In this document: piece after piece, positions 32,033 through 45,800 of the stretch
How positions within the stretch are numbered: the first letter of the stretch is position 1
Layout of the letters: each line of letters opens with the position of its first letter
From: Zea mays
Lineage: Eukaryota > Streptophyta > Magnoliopsida > Poales > Poaceae
Length of the DNA: 64,000 bases
Assembly (NCBI RefSeq): GCF_902167145.1
Contig: NC_050100.1
Location: forward strand, 189,775,439 to 189,839,438
Direction of reading: 5' to 3'
Position numbers and translations under genes: made by a program
Notes under the pieces: model-generated
Told to the model about the DNA's origin: nothing
The model's database searches: none
The model's input: the letters and a program-made list of their open reading frames with translations, nothing else

Positions 32033-34702
32033 ATAAGAACATCATGATGACTGACAGGCAGCTTGAGCTACTCCACATGAATCTATTCGGCCCGATAGCT
32101 TACATAAGCATCGGCGGGAGTAAGTATTGTCTTGTAATTGTGGATGACTATTCTCGCTTCACTTGGGTGTTCTTTTTGCAGAAAAAATCTCAAACCCAAG
32201 AGACCTTAAAGGGATTCTTGATACGGGCTCAAAATGAGTTCGGATTAAGGATCAAGAAAATAAGAAGCGACAACGGGATGAAGTTCAAGAACTGTCAAAT
32301 TGAAGGCTTTCTTGAGGAGGAGGGCATCAAGCATGGGTTCTCTTCTCCCTACACACCTCAGCAAAACGGTGTGGTGGAGAGGAAGAATAGAACTCTATTG
32401 GACATGGCGAGGACCATGCTTGATGAGTACAAGACTCCGGACCGGGTTTGGGCTGAGGCGATTAACACCGCGTGCTACTCCATCAACCGGCTCTATCTTC
32501 ACTGAATCCTCAAGAAAACATCATATGAACTCCTCACCGATAAAAAGCCCAATGTTTCATATTTTTAGAGTCTTTGGTAGCAAATGTTTTATTCTTATTA
32601 AAAGAGGTAGAAAATCTAAATTTGCTCCTAAGGCTGTAGAAGGTTTTTTACTTGGTTATGACTCAAACACAAGGGCATATAGAGTCTTCAACAAATCCAC
32701 TCTTGTGACATTGTGTTTGATGAGACTAATGGCTCCCAAGTGGAGCAAGTTGATCTTGATGAGCTAAATGATGAAGAGGCTCCATGCGTCGCGCTAAGGA
32801 ACATGACCATCGGGGACATGTGTCCTAAGGAATCCGAAGAGCCCACACAAGCACAAGATCAACCGTCATCTTCCATGCAAGCATCTCCACCAACCCAAGA
32901 TGAGGATCAAGCTCAAGATGATGAAAATGAAGATCAAGAGGATGAGCCACCTCAAGAGGAGGACAATGATCAAGGGGGAGATGGTAATGATCAAGACAAG
33001 GAAGATGATCAAGAAGTACAGGGTCAAAGACCGACACACCCAAGAGTCCATCAAGCGATTCAAAGAGATCATCCCGTGAACTCCATTCTCGGCGATATTC
33101 ATAAGGGGGTAACAACTCGATCTCGAGACGCTCATTTTTTGTGAACATTACTCTTTTGTGTCTTCTATTGAGCCATACAGGGTGGAAGATGCATTAAGAG
33201 ATTCGGATTGGGTGTTGGCAATGCAAGAGGAACTCAACAACTTCACGAGGAATGTGGTATGGCATCTTGTTCCACGTCCTAATCAAAATGTTGTAGGTAC
33301 CAAGTGGGTATTCTACAACAAGCAAGATGAGCATGGTGTGGTGACAAGGAACAAAGCCCGACTTTGTGGCCAAGGGCTATTCACAAGTCGAAGGTTTGGA
33401 TTTCGGTGAAACATATGCACCCGTAGCTAGGGTTGAGTCAATTCGCATATTACTTGCCTATGCTACTTACCATGGCTTCAAGCTATATCAAATGGATGTG
33501 AAAAGTGCCTTCCTCAATGGACCAATCAAGGAAGAGGTCTATGTTGAGCAACCTCCCGGTTTTGAAGATAGTGAGTACCATAATCACGTTTATAAACTCT
33601 CTAAGGCGCTTTATGGGCTCAAGTAAGCCCCAAGAGCATGGTATGAATGCCTAAGAGATTTCCTTATCACTAATAGCTTCAAAGTCGAAAAATCCGATCC
33701 AACTCTCTTTACTAAAACCATTGCAAATGATTTGTTTGTATGCCAAATTTATGTTGATGATATCATATTTGGGTCTACTAACAAATCTACTTGTGAAGAG
33801 TTTAGTAGGATTATGATTCAAAAAATCAAGATGTCGATGATGGGGGAGTTGAAGTATTTCCTAGGATTTCAAGTGAAGCAACTCCAAGAGGGCACCTTCA
33901 TCAGCCAAACCAAGTACATTCAAGATATACTTACCAAGTTTGGAATGAAGGATGCCAAGCCCATCAAGACACCCATGGGAACCAATGGGCATCTCGACCT
34001 CGACACGGGAGGTAAATCCGTAGATCAAAAGGTATACCGGTCGATGATAGGATCGCTACTCTATTTATGTGCATCTTGACCGGATATTATGCTTTCTGTA
34101 TGCATGTGTGCAAGGTTCTAAACCGATCCTAAGGAAGTTCACCTTAGGGTCATGAAAAGAATCATGAGAAATTTAGTTTATACACCTAAGTTTGGTATTT
34201 GGTACCCCAAGGGATCCACTTTTAATTTAATAGGATATTCTGATGCTGATTGGGCAGGGTGTAAAATTGATAGGAAGAGCACATGAGGGACTTGTCAGTT
34301 TCTGGGGAGATCCCTGGTGTCTTGGGCTTCAAAGAAACAAAACTCAGTAGCTCTTTCTACCGCCGAAGCCGAGTATATTGCCGCAGGTCATTGTTGCGCG
34401 CAATTGCTTTGGATGCGGCAAACCCTTAGGGACTATGACTACAAATTGAACAAAGTCTCTCTCCTATGTGACAATGAGAGTGCAATCCGCATGGCGGATA
34501 ATCCCGTTGAACACAGTCGCACTAAGCACATAGCCATTCGGTATCTCTTTTTGAGGGATCGCCAACAAAGGGGGATATCGAGATTGCTTATGTTAGCTCC
34601 AAATAACAATTAGTCGATATCTTTACCAAGCCATTAGATGAGAAAACCTTTACCAAACTTAGGAATGAGCTAAACATTCTTGATTCTCGGAACTTTGATT
34701 AA
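32033..34702 (+). pseudogene. SIRE-1 pol, second part (integrase, RT, RNase H)
   Basis: Integrase core: LELLHMNLFGPIAYISIGG, KIRSDNGMKFKN and [37 protein letters not shown] and [16 protein letters not shown]. RNase H: VALSTAEAEYIAAGHCCAQL and LLCDNESAIRMADNPVEHSR. It ends at TAA 34700-34702. In-frame stops occur at about 32503, 33624, 34077, 34121 and 34284, with frameshifts near 32560, 32700, 33140, 33360 and 34600. Several stops fit C-to-T or G-to-A changes. In the first integrase motif the usual Asp is replaced (LHMNLFG). Confidence 0.88.
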
Positions 34703-35550
34703 CACTTTCACACATAGCACATTCATATACCTTTGATCATATCTCTTTCATTTGCTACGACTAATGTGTTTCCAAGTGTATTTTATGCTTAGTCGTAGAT
34801 TGAAAGGGAAATGGAGTCTCCGGCGAAGACAAGGCTTCCACTCCACTCTATCGGTATTATTTATCCTTCGCCATCACTCCGCACCCCTCTCCACTTTTGG
34901 TATAATCTTCACTCTTATTGCTCATAACAATGGGGGGGAAAGTAAAAGGGCTCACCAAGTCTCCGTTTTTTGCAATTAATGCCAAAGGGGGGGAGAGTAT
35001 TAGCCCAAAGCAAAAGGACCGCACCACCACCAAATTCAAAAAATTTCGAAATAAAGCTTTCAATTGGTATTCCTCTAGAAATTTTGTTTCAATTGGTATC
35101 TATATTTCAAATTGATATATTTAAAGGAGGATTTTCAATTGGTATCTAAAAATATTTGATCTTCTTTCAATTGGTAAAACCCTCTTGAACACTAAGAGGA
35201 GAATTTCATCTAGGGGGAGTTTTGTTTAAGTCAAAGGAAAAGCATTTGAAACAGGGGGAGAAAAATTTCAAATCTTGAAAATGCTTCTCAAAATCTTATT
35301 CATGTACCTTTGACTATTTGCAAAAGGACCTTGAAAAGATTTTCCAAAAGAATTTGCAAAAACAAAACAAGTGGTGCATATGTGGTCCAAAATGTTAAAA
35401 GAAAGAAAGCAATCCATGCATATCTAGTGTTAGTATAAATTGGTTTAATTCCAAGCAACCTTTGCACTGACATTATGCAAACTAGTTCAATTCCGCAATT
35501 ATATATTTGCTTTGGTTTGTGTTGGCATCAATCACCAAAAAGGGGGAGAT
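34703..35550 (+). other. SIRE-1 non-coding region between RNase H and 3' LTR
   Basis: Carries several GGGGGAG purine tracts (34930, 34986, 35213, 35255, 35541) and repeated TTTCAATTGGTAT phrases (35055-35170). No envelope-like frame is seen. Confidence 0.7.
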
Positions 35551-36663
35551 TGAAAGGGAAATAGGGTCAGACCTTTTCCTAAATGATTTTGGTGGTTGAA
35601 ATGCCCAACACAAATAATTGGACTAACTAGTTTGCTCTAGATTATATATTATACAGGTGCCAAAGGTTCATCACAAACCAATAAAAAGATCAAAGTTAGG
35701 GTTCAAATCAAAGGAGCAAAAGAAACCGAAGAGAACCCTGGTTTGGCGCACCGGACTGTCCGGTGCCCTAGGGACCGTACAGGCTGAACTCTTCACCTTC
35801 AGGTTTTCTGGAGAGCCATTCCGCTATAATTCACCGGACTGTCCGGTGTGCCAGTGGAGCAACGGCTCTGAAGCGCAACGGTCGACTCCAACGGTCGCCT
35901 GCAACGTGAACAGTGCGCGGACAGTTCGCGCAGAGTCAGAGCAGCGCCAGAAGGCGCACCGGACAGTGAACAGTGCATGTCCGGTGCAGCACCAGACTGT
36001 CTAGTGCACTAAGAAGTCAGAGCTCCAACGGTCGAAACCGTCAGAACCCTAACGGTTGGGTGACGTGGCTGGCGCACCGGACAGTGTCCGGTGGCGCACC
36101 GGACTGTCCGGTGCACCCATCGACAGCAGCCCTCCCCAACGGCTGTTTTGGTGGTTGGGGCTATAAATACCCCCAACCACCACTATTCAAGGCATCCAAG
36201 TTTCCAGCATATTGCATTCAATACAAGAGCTCTAGACTTTACTCTAAGACACAAAACAAGAGATCAAATCCTCTCCAAAGTCCAAAACCACTCCGAACAC
36301 TTAGTGACTTGTGAGGGAGAGATTTTCGTGTTCATTTGAGTTATTGTCGCTTGGATCGCTTTTCTTCTTCCTCTTTCTTGTTCTCAATACACTTGTAATC
36401 AAAGCAAGAGACACCAAGTTGTGGTGGTCCTTGTAGGGGTCTAAGTGACCCGGTTTGATTAAGGAGAAAAGCTCACTCGGTCTAAGTGACCGTTTGAGAG
36501 AGGGAAAGGGTTGAAAGAGACCCGGTCTTTGTGACCACCTCAACGGGGATTAGGTTTGTAAGAACCAAACCTCGGTAAAACAAATCACTGTGTCACTCTC
36601 TTGTTTTGCTTGTGATTTGTTTTCACCCTCTCTTTCGGACTCGAATTTATTTCTAACGCTAAC
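35551..36663 (+). repeat. SIRE-1 3' LTR, first part
   Basis: Starts TGAAAGGGAAATAGGG after the purine tract. Palindromes of the CACCGGACTGTCCGGTG type lie at about 35745-36115, and a promoter-like CTATAAATACCCCC near 36161. Cut by SIRE-3 at CTAAC (36659-36663). Confidence 0.9.
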
Positions 36664-37923
36664 TGAGAGCACCTAGAGGGGGGGTGAATAGGTGATCCTG
36701 TGAAAACTTAAACTTATAGCCACAAAAACTTGTTAAGTGTTAGCACAATAATTGCCAAGTGGCTAGAGAGGAGTCTCAACAAAACACAATACCACAAGAG
36801 ACCAATCACAGAGATGACACAGTGGTTTATCCCGTGGTTCGGCCAAGACCAACGCTTGCCTACTCCACGTTGTGGCGTCCCAATGGACGAGGGTTGCAAT
36901 CAACCCCTCTCAAGCGGTCCAAAGACCCACTTGAATACCACAGTGTTTTGCTTGCATTTTATCAATCCCGTTTGCGAGGAATCTCCACAACTTGGAGCCT
37001 CTCGCCCTTACAATTGAAGTTCACAAAGAAACACAGAGCAAGGGGGAATGAGCAACGCACACAAGACTTCAAAAGATCAGAGCAACAACACGCACACAAG
37101 TCGCAACAAGAGCTCGCAACACAACTCAATGAGTTCACAACTCAACAAGAGCTCTAGATGCTATCACAATGAACCAAATGCGTGGAATCGATGTCTTGGT
37201 GCTTAGGAATGTTGTAGGAATGCTTGGTGTTCTCCTCCATGCGCCTAGGGGTCCCTTTTATAGCCCCAAGGCAGCTAGGAGCCGTTAAGAACAAATCTAG
37301 AAGGCCATCCTTGCCTTCTGTCGTCGGGCGCACCGGACAGTCCGGTGCACACCGGACACTGTCCGGTGCCCGATTCCCTTCCTTAAATGGCGAAGCCGAC
37401 CGTTGCAGATGCGGGAGCCGTTGGCGCACCGGACATGTCCGGTGCACACCGGACAGTCCGGTGCCCCCTTCTGACCGTTGGCTCAGCCACGTGTCCCGCG
37501 CAGATCGCGCGGCCAACCGTTGGCCCGGCCGACCGTTGGCTCACCGGACAGTCCGGTGCACACCGGACAGTCCGGTGAATTTTAGCCGTACGTCGCCAGT
37601 CAATTCCCGAGAGCGGCCAGTTCACCCGAGGCAGCCTGGCGCACCGGACACTGTCCGGTGCACCACCGGACAGTCCGGTGCCCCAAACCGAAACAGCCTT
37701 TTGGCTGTACACAGCCAACTCTCCTCTTTTCTTCTTCTTCCTGTTTCTAATACTTAGACAAGTATATTAGTACACAAAACCAATGTACTAAGACTTAGAA
37801 ACATACCTTTGCTCTTGATTTGCACTTTGTTCATCCATGAGCATAGATTCACATTTAAGCACTTGTGTTGGCACTCAATCACCAAAATACTTAGAAATGG
37901 CCCAAGGGCACATTTCCCTTTCA
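36664..37923 (-). repeat. SIRE-3 left LTR (3' LTR of the element)
   Basis: TGAGAGCACCTAGAGG to TTTCCCTTTCA. CACCGGACAGTCCGGTG palindromes at about 37328-37680. The inner side begins ATCTCCCCCTTTTTGG. Confidence 0.93.
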
Positions 37924-38711
37924 ATCTCCCCCTTTTTGGTGATTTATGCCAACACGACATAAAGCACTAGAACAAGTGCAATATCACTTCAAATAAAAAC
38001 TCAAATTCATTTTGATTCAATTTGGCATATATGGATCATCCTTTGCCACCACTTGGTTTGTTTTTGCAAATCAGACTCAAATCTCTATCTCTAAGTCAAA
38101 CACACATGTTGAAGCATAAATAGAGTCATTCCAAAAGAGATTGATCAAAGATTTCAAAAACTCCCCCTATTTCCCATAATCAACACTTCTCCCCACAAGA
38201 GGCCAACTTTTGACAAAAGAGACAATGCAAGAGTTTTGACAAACCAAAAGCTCTATCCTACTGTTTTCAAAGTTTCTCAAGTGGTAGCTGATCCATTTAT
38301 TGCTTTGGCCTTTATTTTCTCCCCCTTTGGCATCAACCACCAAAACGGGATCAATCTTGGCCCTATAACCCCATTGCCTCACCAAAGTCTTCAATTAAGA
38401 TCAAATGGCAATAAGAGTTTATGAGATGAACTTGGAATAAGTTACCCTCTCATCGGAGTGCAGTGGAAGTCTTTCATGGTCCAAGTCCACCTTTTCCCTT
38501 TCAATCCTCTCTTCGAGACTAAATCATCAAACTCAAGCACATGGTTAGTCTTCAAAGGGTCAAGTTGTAACATATCTCCCCCTAAACATGTGCATCACTT
38601 TGCAACGGACTTGTGAGGTCCAGGGAGTGTTTGTACAACTTGAGCACCATAATAAACAACAAAATGCAAAAAGGAACATGATCAAAGGCATAAACACATG
38701 TATGCTATAAA
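37924..38711 (-). other. SIRE-3 non-coding region between RNase H and 3' LTR
   Basis: CTCCCCCTTT/CTCCCCCTA tracts at 37927, 38162, 38321 and 38576. No coding frame of note. Confidence 0.7.
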
Positions 38712-39609
38712 TCAATCCAGGTTCCGTGAATCTAAGACATTTAGCTCACTACGCAACCTGCAAAAGGTCTTCTCATCTAGAGGCTTAGTGAAGATATCGG
38801 CTAGCTGGTTCTCGGTGCTAACATGAAACACTTCGATATCTCCCTTTTGCTGGTGGTCTCTCAAAAAGTGATGCCGGATGTCTATGTGCTTTGTGCGGCT
38901 GTGCTCAACAGGATTCTCCGCCATGCGGATAGCGCTCTCATTATCACATAGGAGTGGGACTTTGCTTAGATTGTAGCCAAAGTCCCGGAGGGTTTGCCTC
39001 ATCCAAAGCAGTTGCGCGCAACACTGTCCTGCGGCAACGTACTCGGCCTCAGCGGTGGATAGGGCAACGGAAGTTTGTTTCTTAGAGTTCCACGACACCA
39101 GGGACCTTCCTAAGAATTGGCACGTCCCCGATGTACTCTTCCTATCGACCTTACATCCAGCATAGTCGGAGTCTGAGTATCCAACTAAGTCAAAGGTAGA
39201 CCCCTTTGGATACCAGAGCCCGAAGCAAGGCGTAGCAACCAAATATCTAAGAATTCGCTTCACCGCCACTAAGTGACACTCCTTAGGATCGGATTGAAAT
39301 CTAGCACACATGCATACGCTAAGCATAATATCTGGTCTACTAGCACATAAATAAAGTAAAGACCCTATCATTGACCGGTATGCTTTTTGATCAACGGACT
39401 TACCTCCTTTGTTGAGGTCGGTGTGTCCGTCGGTCCCCATCGGAGTCTTTGCGGGCTTGGCGTCCTTCATCCCAAACCGCTTCAGCAAGTCTTGCGTGTA
39501 CTTTGTTTGGGAGATGAAGGTGTCGTCCTTGAGTTGCTTCACTTGAAACCCAAGGAAGTAGTTCAACTCGCCCATCATTGACATCTCGAATTTCTGCGTC
39601 ATCACCCTG
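38712..39609 (-). CDS. SIRE-3 pol, C-terminal part (end of RT and RNase H)
   Basis: Open frame of about 297 codons beginning just inside the CACTA target duplication: MMTQKFEMSMMGELNYFLGF, the end of the RT domain, then RSMIGSLLYLCASRPDIMLS. RNase H follows with GYSDSDYAGCKVDRKSTSGT, VALSTAEAEYVAAGQCCAQL and LLCDNESAIRMAENPVEHSR, ending ELNVLDSRNLD. No stops or shifts. It is the 3' half of the pol gene whose 5' half is at 47835-50146, separated by the 8.2-kb CACTA element, so no continuous product is expected unless the CACTA excises or is spliced out. Confidence 0.9.
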
Positions 39610-39634
39610 CACTACAGGAAACGCCTAAATTTTC

Positions 39635-39885
39635 GTGGGCCAAAAACCCACGAAAATAAGCCTAAACCGACGAAAATAGAGAATTTTCGTCGGCACCGAC
39701 GAAAACAGCTTATTTTCGTCGGCTTTCACAAAGCCGACGAAAATAGTTGGTCGGCTGACTATTTTCGTCGGCCTCAGTGGCCGACGAAAATAAGAACATA
39801 ATTTTCGTCGGCCTGGGTGGTGGCCGACGAAAATATCTGGGCACGTATTTTCGTCGGCCACCACCCAGGCCGACGAAAATTCATG
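39635..39885. repeat. CACTA-A subterminal repeats, left
   Basis: About a dozen copies of CCGACGAAAAT or its complement ATTTTCGTCGG (some CCCACGAAAA), in alternating orientation. These are expected binding sites for the TNPA-type protein. Confidence 0.9.
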
Positions 39886-40141
39886 ATACCCCCCCAAAAA
39901 CATATTTTTCTGCACCTTTTATTAATTCACAGCAAAATAAACATATACACAATCACATATACAGATTTCACAAACAATACAGTTTTTCGCAAACAACATT
40001 CACAAGCACTTACATAATTGTTTCAAACATATTCCATACATATAGTCCATATATAGTCCATACATAAACAAAGTCACTCCATCCAGAACCATAAACAAAG
40101 TCTATACATATCCATACATAGTCCATAAACAAATTCACTAC

Positions 40142-42753
40142 TCACTCCGGCGGGCTATGTGAGTTTTGGCCACTCCCTCCTCCGCCACCAGGAAGGTGGC
40201 CACTCCCTCCAGAACCATGTACGAGGAAGTCTTGGACGTTGACAGCACCCTCCGATCCCTGAGCATGTGACGCTGAACCCTGCAATTCATCAATCATTCA
40301 AATAAGGCTGTGTTTGGTCAATATTTGCATAAAACTAAACATGGAACGTCACCTGTGATCCATGGTGATGAGGAGGCTGTGCATGCATCCACGGGTACTG
40401 TTGTGCTGGCCACCCCTGAGGTGGTGGCACCCACCCCGTCGGTGGCGGTGCCATCCACGCTTGAAATGGCTGAGAGCCCGCCGGTGGCTGGAAGACCGGT
40501 GGCACCCATCCCGGGACTGGCTGCGATCCTTGGGGTGGTGGAGGTGTCCAAGTGCCTGGAGGTGCCTGCGTCCACCCAACACCAGTCCACTGTGGCTGCG
40601 ACGCTGGAGCTTGTCCTGGCCACTGTCCCCATCCTTGTGCCTGCGAGCCATTTTTGATAATAAAAAAAGAGTTGCTATGGAATTGAAGTGTTCCGATAGT
40701 GTTACCTTGGGAGGGCGAAAAGCTGGCAAGTTCATATCAGGGCCGAGTCGAGTAGTCATTTCCTGCAAATGGATGAAACGTTAGAATCGCAACATTATAC
40801 TTTGAATTCAATGACACGTGATGAGATAGACGAATTACCTGAAAATAAGAAGTCATATACTGCGTCAGCTGTCCGACCTGCTCCTGCGCTGCTCGAGCCT
40901 GCTCCTGTGCTGCTCGAGCCTGCTCCTGTGCTGCCCGAGTCTCCTCCTCCAGCTGAGCCTCTCGAGCAGACTTGGAGGAGCGAGAACTCCCTGCTAAAGA
41001 CGATGTTTTCCCTTGACCTAATGTCCTGTTGTACTCCACAACGTCGGTGCCAAAGGCAAACCTGCATGATACACATAGTTGAGCCATTAAGTGGACACAT
41101 TCTTGTTAATGAAATTGTCGAATCAAAGACAACCACCTCACCTGCCATGCTTTCTACCCCCACCACTGTGGTACAACGCCGAGGCATCTAAGTCTGAATG
41201 CATCCAGTCGAAATCAGGCCCATGGCGTTGAGTCATTTCCTCCCCATATGCATTCTGCAAAGAAAGTTAGAGTTGGAGTTAGACACAAAACATGCAATTT
41301 AATTCGTAAATACAACTTGTTTACCATTTTCTCCCTTGCCGCCTCGCTGCATAGCTCATCAGGGTTCGCCGGATCAGGGCCACGGTGACCACGGACGTAA
41401 ACCTCCATAAAACTTGGAGCAACTCCACTTTCAGCTTCCTGCATGAAAAAGAAGAGTTAAACCATAGAATTGTAATAGATGTAACATACAAGTTTGATTT
41501 ATATACTTACCATGCGGCGTGCGGTACCAAGGTGTCCATCGGCCCCGTACCTGTGCCCCGGTCCTTCAGTGCCATGGTTGGCACGGTGCTTGTTGGACTC
41601 TGCAATCCACTCAGGCGACGCCCATCTCTTAGCCAACCACCTCCAGGCTTCCATGTCCTTCGCCAGCCAATCCACAACGCTCTCCAGGTACTGCTCCTCT
41701 GTGAGGTAGATCTCATTGGTCCCTAATGCTTTGCTCATTTTCTGCCCCTTTATCTTCTTGTAGTAGTAGTTGACGGCCGCGATGCGAGCATTGTACATGG
41801 CATCCTTGATTACCTTATCAGCGCACTTCCGAAAGTGCCTCTTCACACGTGCCCACTGAGCCTGATCCTCCTCGATGTCATCCGGCAATTCGAACCTCCC
41901 CTACATATCAATGGAGAAGTTAAGTTAAAGTAAGATTAGGAGAAGCAATAATTCAGTGAATTGCTTATATACGAAAGTAAACTCACCCAGAACTCGTCCC
42001 ACACAGCCACCTGACAAGTCCTTCGTTTTTGTTCCGAACTTCCCCCTCCGCTACTGCTTTCCCCTGACTCCCCTGGCTGGATATAGTCCTTTAGACCCCA
42101 GTCGGCCCACTGCATAGCCACGAACCTCTCGCCATTGAGCTCCACCATGCCAGGGTAGTAGAAGCGACAGAGGCTACCCAACACCGCGTTCACCTTGGGA
42201 CGTCTGCCTGTACCGTCCCAATTCAAGTCTTCCCATGACCTACAAACATTAATAAAACAAGTAAAATAGTGCAATCACGTTCACATTAAAAAATTAACAC
42301 AACAGAAATAAGTCCCACCATTCTCCATGCGGCCGGATGAGCCTCCTCTCGGCAGGTCTCGGACCAAGCGCATTGCTCTTCTTATACCTAAGTATATAAG
42401 TAAATTCAATATGATGAAATGATTAAAAACTAATATCAATTAAACTAATATGCATAATAATACCTGAAGGACGTAGAACCATCTGACGCGTCGCCCGCGC
42501 TGCCTGCCCCCATAGGGTCAACCTCCTCATCCTGCTCACCCTCCTCATCCTGCTCACCCTCGTCACCCTGCACATGAGCATCCTGCCGAGGAGCCTCCTG
42601 CTCACCCTCCTCACCCTGTACTTCGTCTAGACAGTCGAGAAGTTGCTGCTGCCTCTGTCGGCTCTGTGAGGTGCCCTGAAAAAGCCCACTGCCCGAGCTG
42701 TCCTCGCTGGCCGCGCTGCCCCCACTCCTCCTCGATCTCCTATGCTTGAACAT
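40142..42753 (-). CDS. TNPA-like protein of CACTA-A (Ptta/En/Spm family)
   Basis: Ten exons with consensus splice sites: 42753-42464, 42387-42319, 42239-41987, 41900-41511, 41438-41325, 41254-41142, 41061-40839, 40762-40706, 40640-40353 and 40279-40142. The sum is 1,935 nt, i.e. 644 residues plus TGA. Starts MFKHRRSRRSGGSAASEDSS, basic then acidic (GDEGEQDEEGEQDEEVD). The middle (WAKRWASPEW, CADKVIKDAMYNARI, SFMEVYVRGHRGPDP) matches the plant Ptta/En/Spm transposase family (Transposase_24). A coiled coil (AAQEQARAAQEQARAAQEQ) follows, then a Pro/Gln/Trp-rich tail. TNPA proteins bind subterminal repeats and help bring the ends together. Exon limits are inferred by eye. Confidence 0.85.
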
Positions 42754-42869
42754 GTTCAACTGTAGATAAATTAATGTCAAACCACAGTATATGAAACAAA
42801 TAATATGAAAATTAATAATGTGAAAATTGAATACATAGCTTCATTGATTAACTAAAAGAAACATACTAA

Positions 42870-45800
42870 TCAAAAGTCATCCGCATCCGATGATGCTTCT
42901 TCGGCTCGTTGTTTATTCATACGCTCTTGATTTCGTTGGATCCTTACTGATCTTCTAACGACGACAGGTCGTTTGCGCTTTGACCTAGGTTCTTCAATTA
43001 AGTCGCTTGAATTGCAACAGAGATTTTCAAGGCCTTCTCCATTGGTCACATGGAATCGGTGAGCTATGTCTTGATTCGACGCCGCTTCTGGTTGAAAAAC
43101 AGCATCATCGTTGTCCCTGCTCGTACTCACGTAGTCAGCACTCTCTGGAGCGACGACTTGTGGGTTGACTTTGATTGCAACCCACCAAGCCCTAAGGCTT
43201 GGGTGAGGATATGGCAGGTAGTACACCTGTTTTGCCTGATTTGCAAGGACAACATCGCTCATACTGCTCGGAATCCTAGAGCTATGCTTCACCTCGACAT
43301 TACCATACTTGTCGACACGAGTCCCACTATGAGCATCAAACCAGTCGCACTCGAAAAACACGACTTTAAGTTCTTTGGGGCCATCGAAAATCAACTCTAC
43401 AATGTTTTGAAGAACACCGTAATAGTCCACTACTTTGTCATCGTCAACATATGAACTTGCCAACACACCACTATTGGTGGTGGCTGCCAATGGTCGACTC
43501 TTCTCCAATTTCGCGGTTCGGAAGCGATATCCATTTACATCATAGCGAGTATAGTTCCGGACGGACACAGAGGTATGTGCCATTTGTTGCAAGTCCGGGT
43601 GCACAGAGTTTTTGGAAACCTATACAAGGAATTAGTATATGCATTATATCTTCCAAGTCCAAAATTCAAAGATTAAGTATGGACAATGAGAGAACAACAA
43701 TTACTAACATAATTACGAAACCACTGCACGAAGTTTGGTCCACCTTTCAACCCATCACGTCGAAGATTTTCTAATTGGATGGCCGTAGGTTTACTAGTAG
43801 ATTTCCAACATTCTTCATCAAACATGCTGGACATATTAGAAACATGGAGATTACACACTATAGAAATTATGAGATGAGAAAATGGACGTTACTATGAGGA
43901 AAACTTACTCAAACGCCTCCTGTGTGCTGTCAATATTGCTATACATATATAGCATTAGCGTGTTCAAATCTGATGCTTCAATGTGACGTACACTCCCTTT
44001 TCCAACTGCTTTACCCGGATTCGCAAAAATTTGAAGGGTGCTTTGGGGTGATTCATTTTCGACATGAAGTCGCACTGAAGGCGCAAACACATTGTTCGCT
44101 CGAGCGAAATACCTGGTTGAGAATTGAGATATCTCCTTAAGGGCAAAAGCCTCCGCAATACACCCTTCGACTCTAGCCTTGTTGCGAACAGACGCCCTAA
44201 GCTTTTTCAACACCCTTTCTATAGGATACATCCACCTGAATTGCACTGGTCCGCCTACCAAAGCTTCCCAAGGCAAATGCACAATTAGATGTTGCATCAC
44301 ATTGAAGAATCCTGGCGGGAAAACCTTTTCAAATTTACAAATAAGAATTGGAATTTCTTTCTCAAATTTCTGCATCAACCTCTTCGATACCGTCTTTGCG
44401 CATACTTCCCTATAGAAGTAACTCAACTCTGCAAATATGCTCCAAAGCTCATCCTTAAAATAGCCTCGAAACATCACGGGCATCAGCCTCTCCATAATAA
44501 TATGGTAGTCATGGCTTTTCAAACCGATCAATTTACCGGTCTTTAGATTGACTGCCCGTTTCAGATTTGCCGCATACCGATCTGGAAATTTCAGATTCTT
44601 CAACCACTTAAATATTTCTTTCCTTTCTTCCGGCTTGAGGCAGTAATCAGCTCGCGGCCTACTTTCATGCCCTTTATCGCTTACTTTCAACTCGAGCATC
44701 GGTCTCTTACAAATTTCAGCCATGTCTTTTCTTGCCTTCATATTATCTTTCGTTTTATCAGTCACATCAAAACATGTGCTTATGATGCTTTCAGCAACGT
44801 TACGCTCTTGGTGCATCAAGTCTATGTTGTGCGGCATGATCAAGGCTTTTGCATACGGAAGCTCCCATATTGATGAAATATGGGTCCAGTTATGGTCCTC
44901 CCCGTAGCCTTGGAACCTATCATTTTCTCCTTGCTTCAGACAAGCATGCCATGCCATTATCTGCGATGCAGTTTGCCTCTTTGGTGGCCCATTTCTGATT
45001 TTGGCTCCACTTCTGAATGCAGTAAGCGAATTCCTGAAATCATGCTTGAATGGAGTCCAACGTCGATGAGCATCAAAGAATGACACTTTCCCACCATGCT
45101 TCAATCTGAATGCATCCGTATCATTCATACATATGGGACAGCACAACCGACCATGGACACACCATCCAGACCAATCTCCATACGCCAGCAGATCATGCAC
45201 TGACCACAAATAAGCAGCGCGCATGGTAAACTCCTTTTCAGTATGGCTGTCATAAGCCTTCACACCTCTCCACAATTGTTTCAGCTCTTCAATCAAAGGG
45301 CGAACAAACATATTCAGCTTTGGCCCTGGATGCTCGGGGCCTGGGATGACTAGTGCAAGGAACATGAACTCTTCTTTATTGACCAACTCAGGAGGAAGAT
45401 TATATGGCACAATGAAGACAGGCCAACACGAGTAAGGGCTTGCACTGGTATTGAAAGGTGTGAATCCATCCGTCGATAGACCAAGCCATATACTCCTAGG
45501 GTCGTTTGCAAATTCGGGATCAAACTCGTCAAATGCCTTCCACGCATCACCGTCCGACGGATGGACCATTATGTCTGGATCAGTGACGAGACGTACACCA
45601 TTCTTTGGCCATGTCATATGCAGAGCTATTTCCTTGTTGAGGAACAACCTTGAAAGCCGAGGAATGATGGGCAACCGACGAAGTTGCTTAGCTACGACCT
45701 TCGTAACTACCAATTCACCCTCATCATTTGTCACCTCGACATATCTAGAAGCTTCACAATGCTTACAACGGTCCAGCTTGTCGTCCTCCTCAAAGAATAG

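Noticed and set aside
40310..41191. Plus-strand frames of about 140 codons opposite the TNPA-like gene
   Set aside because: They are antisense shadows of minus-strand exons 6-9, which have a consistent frame and splice sites.
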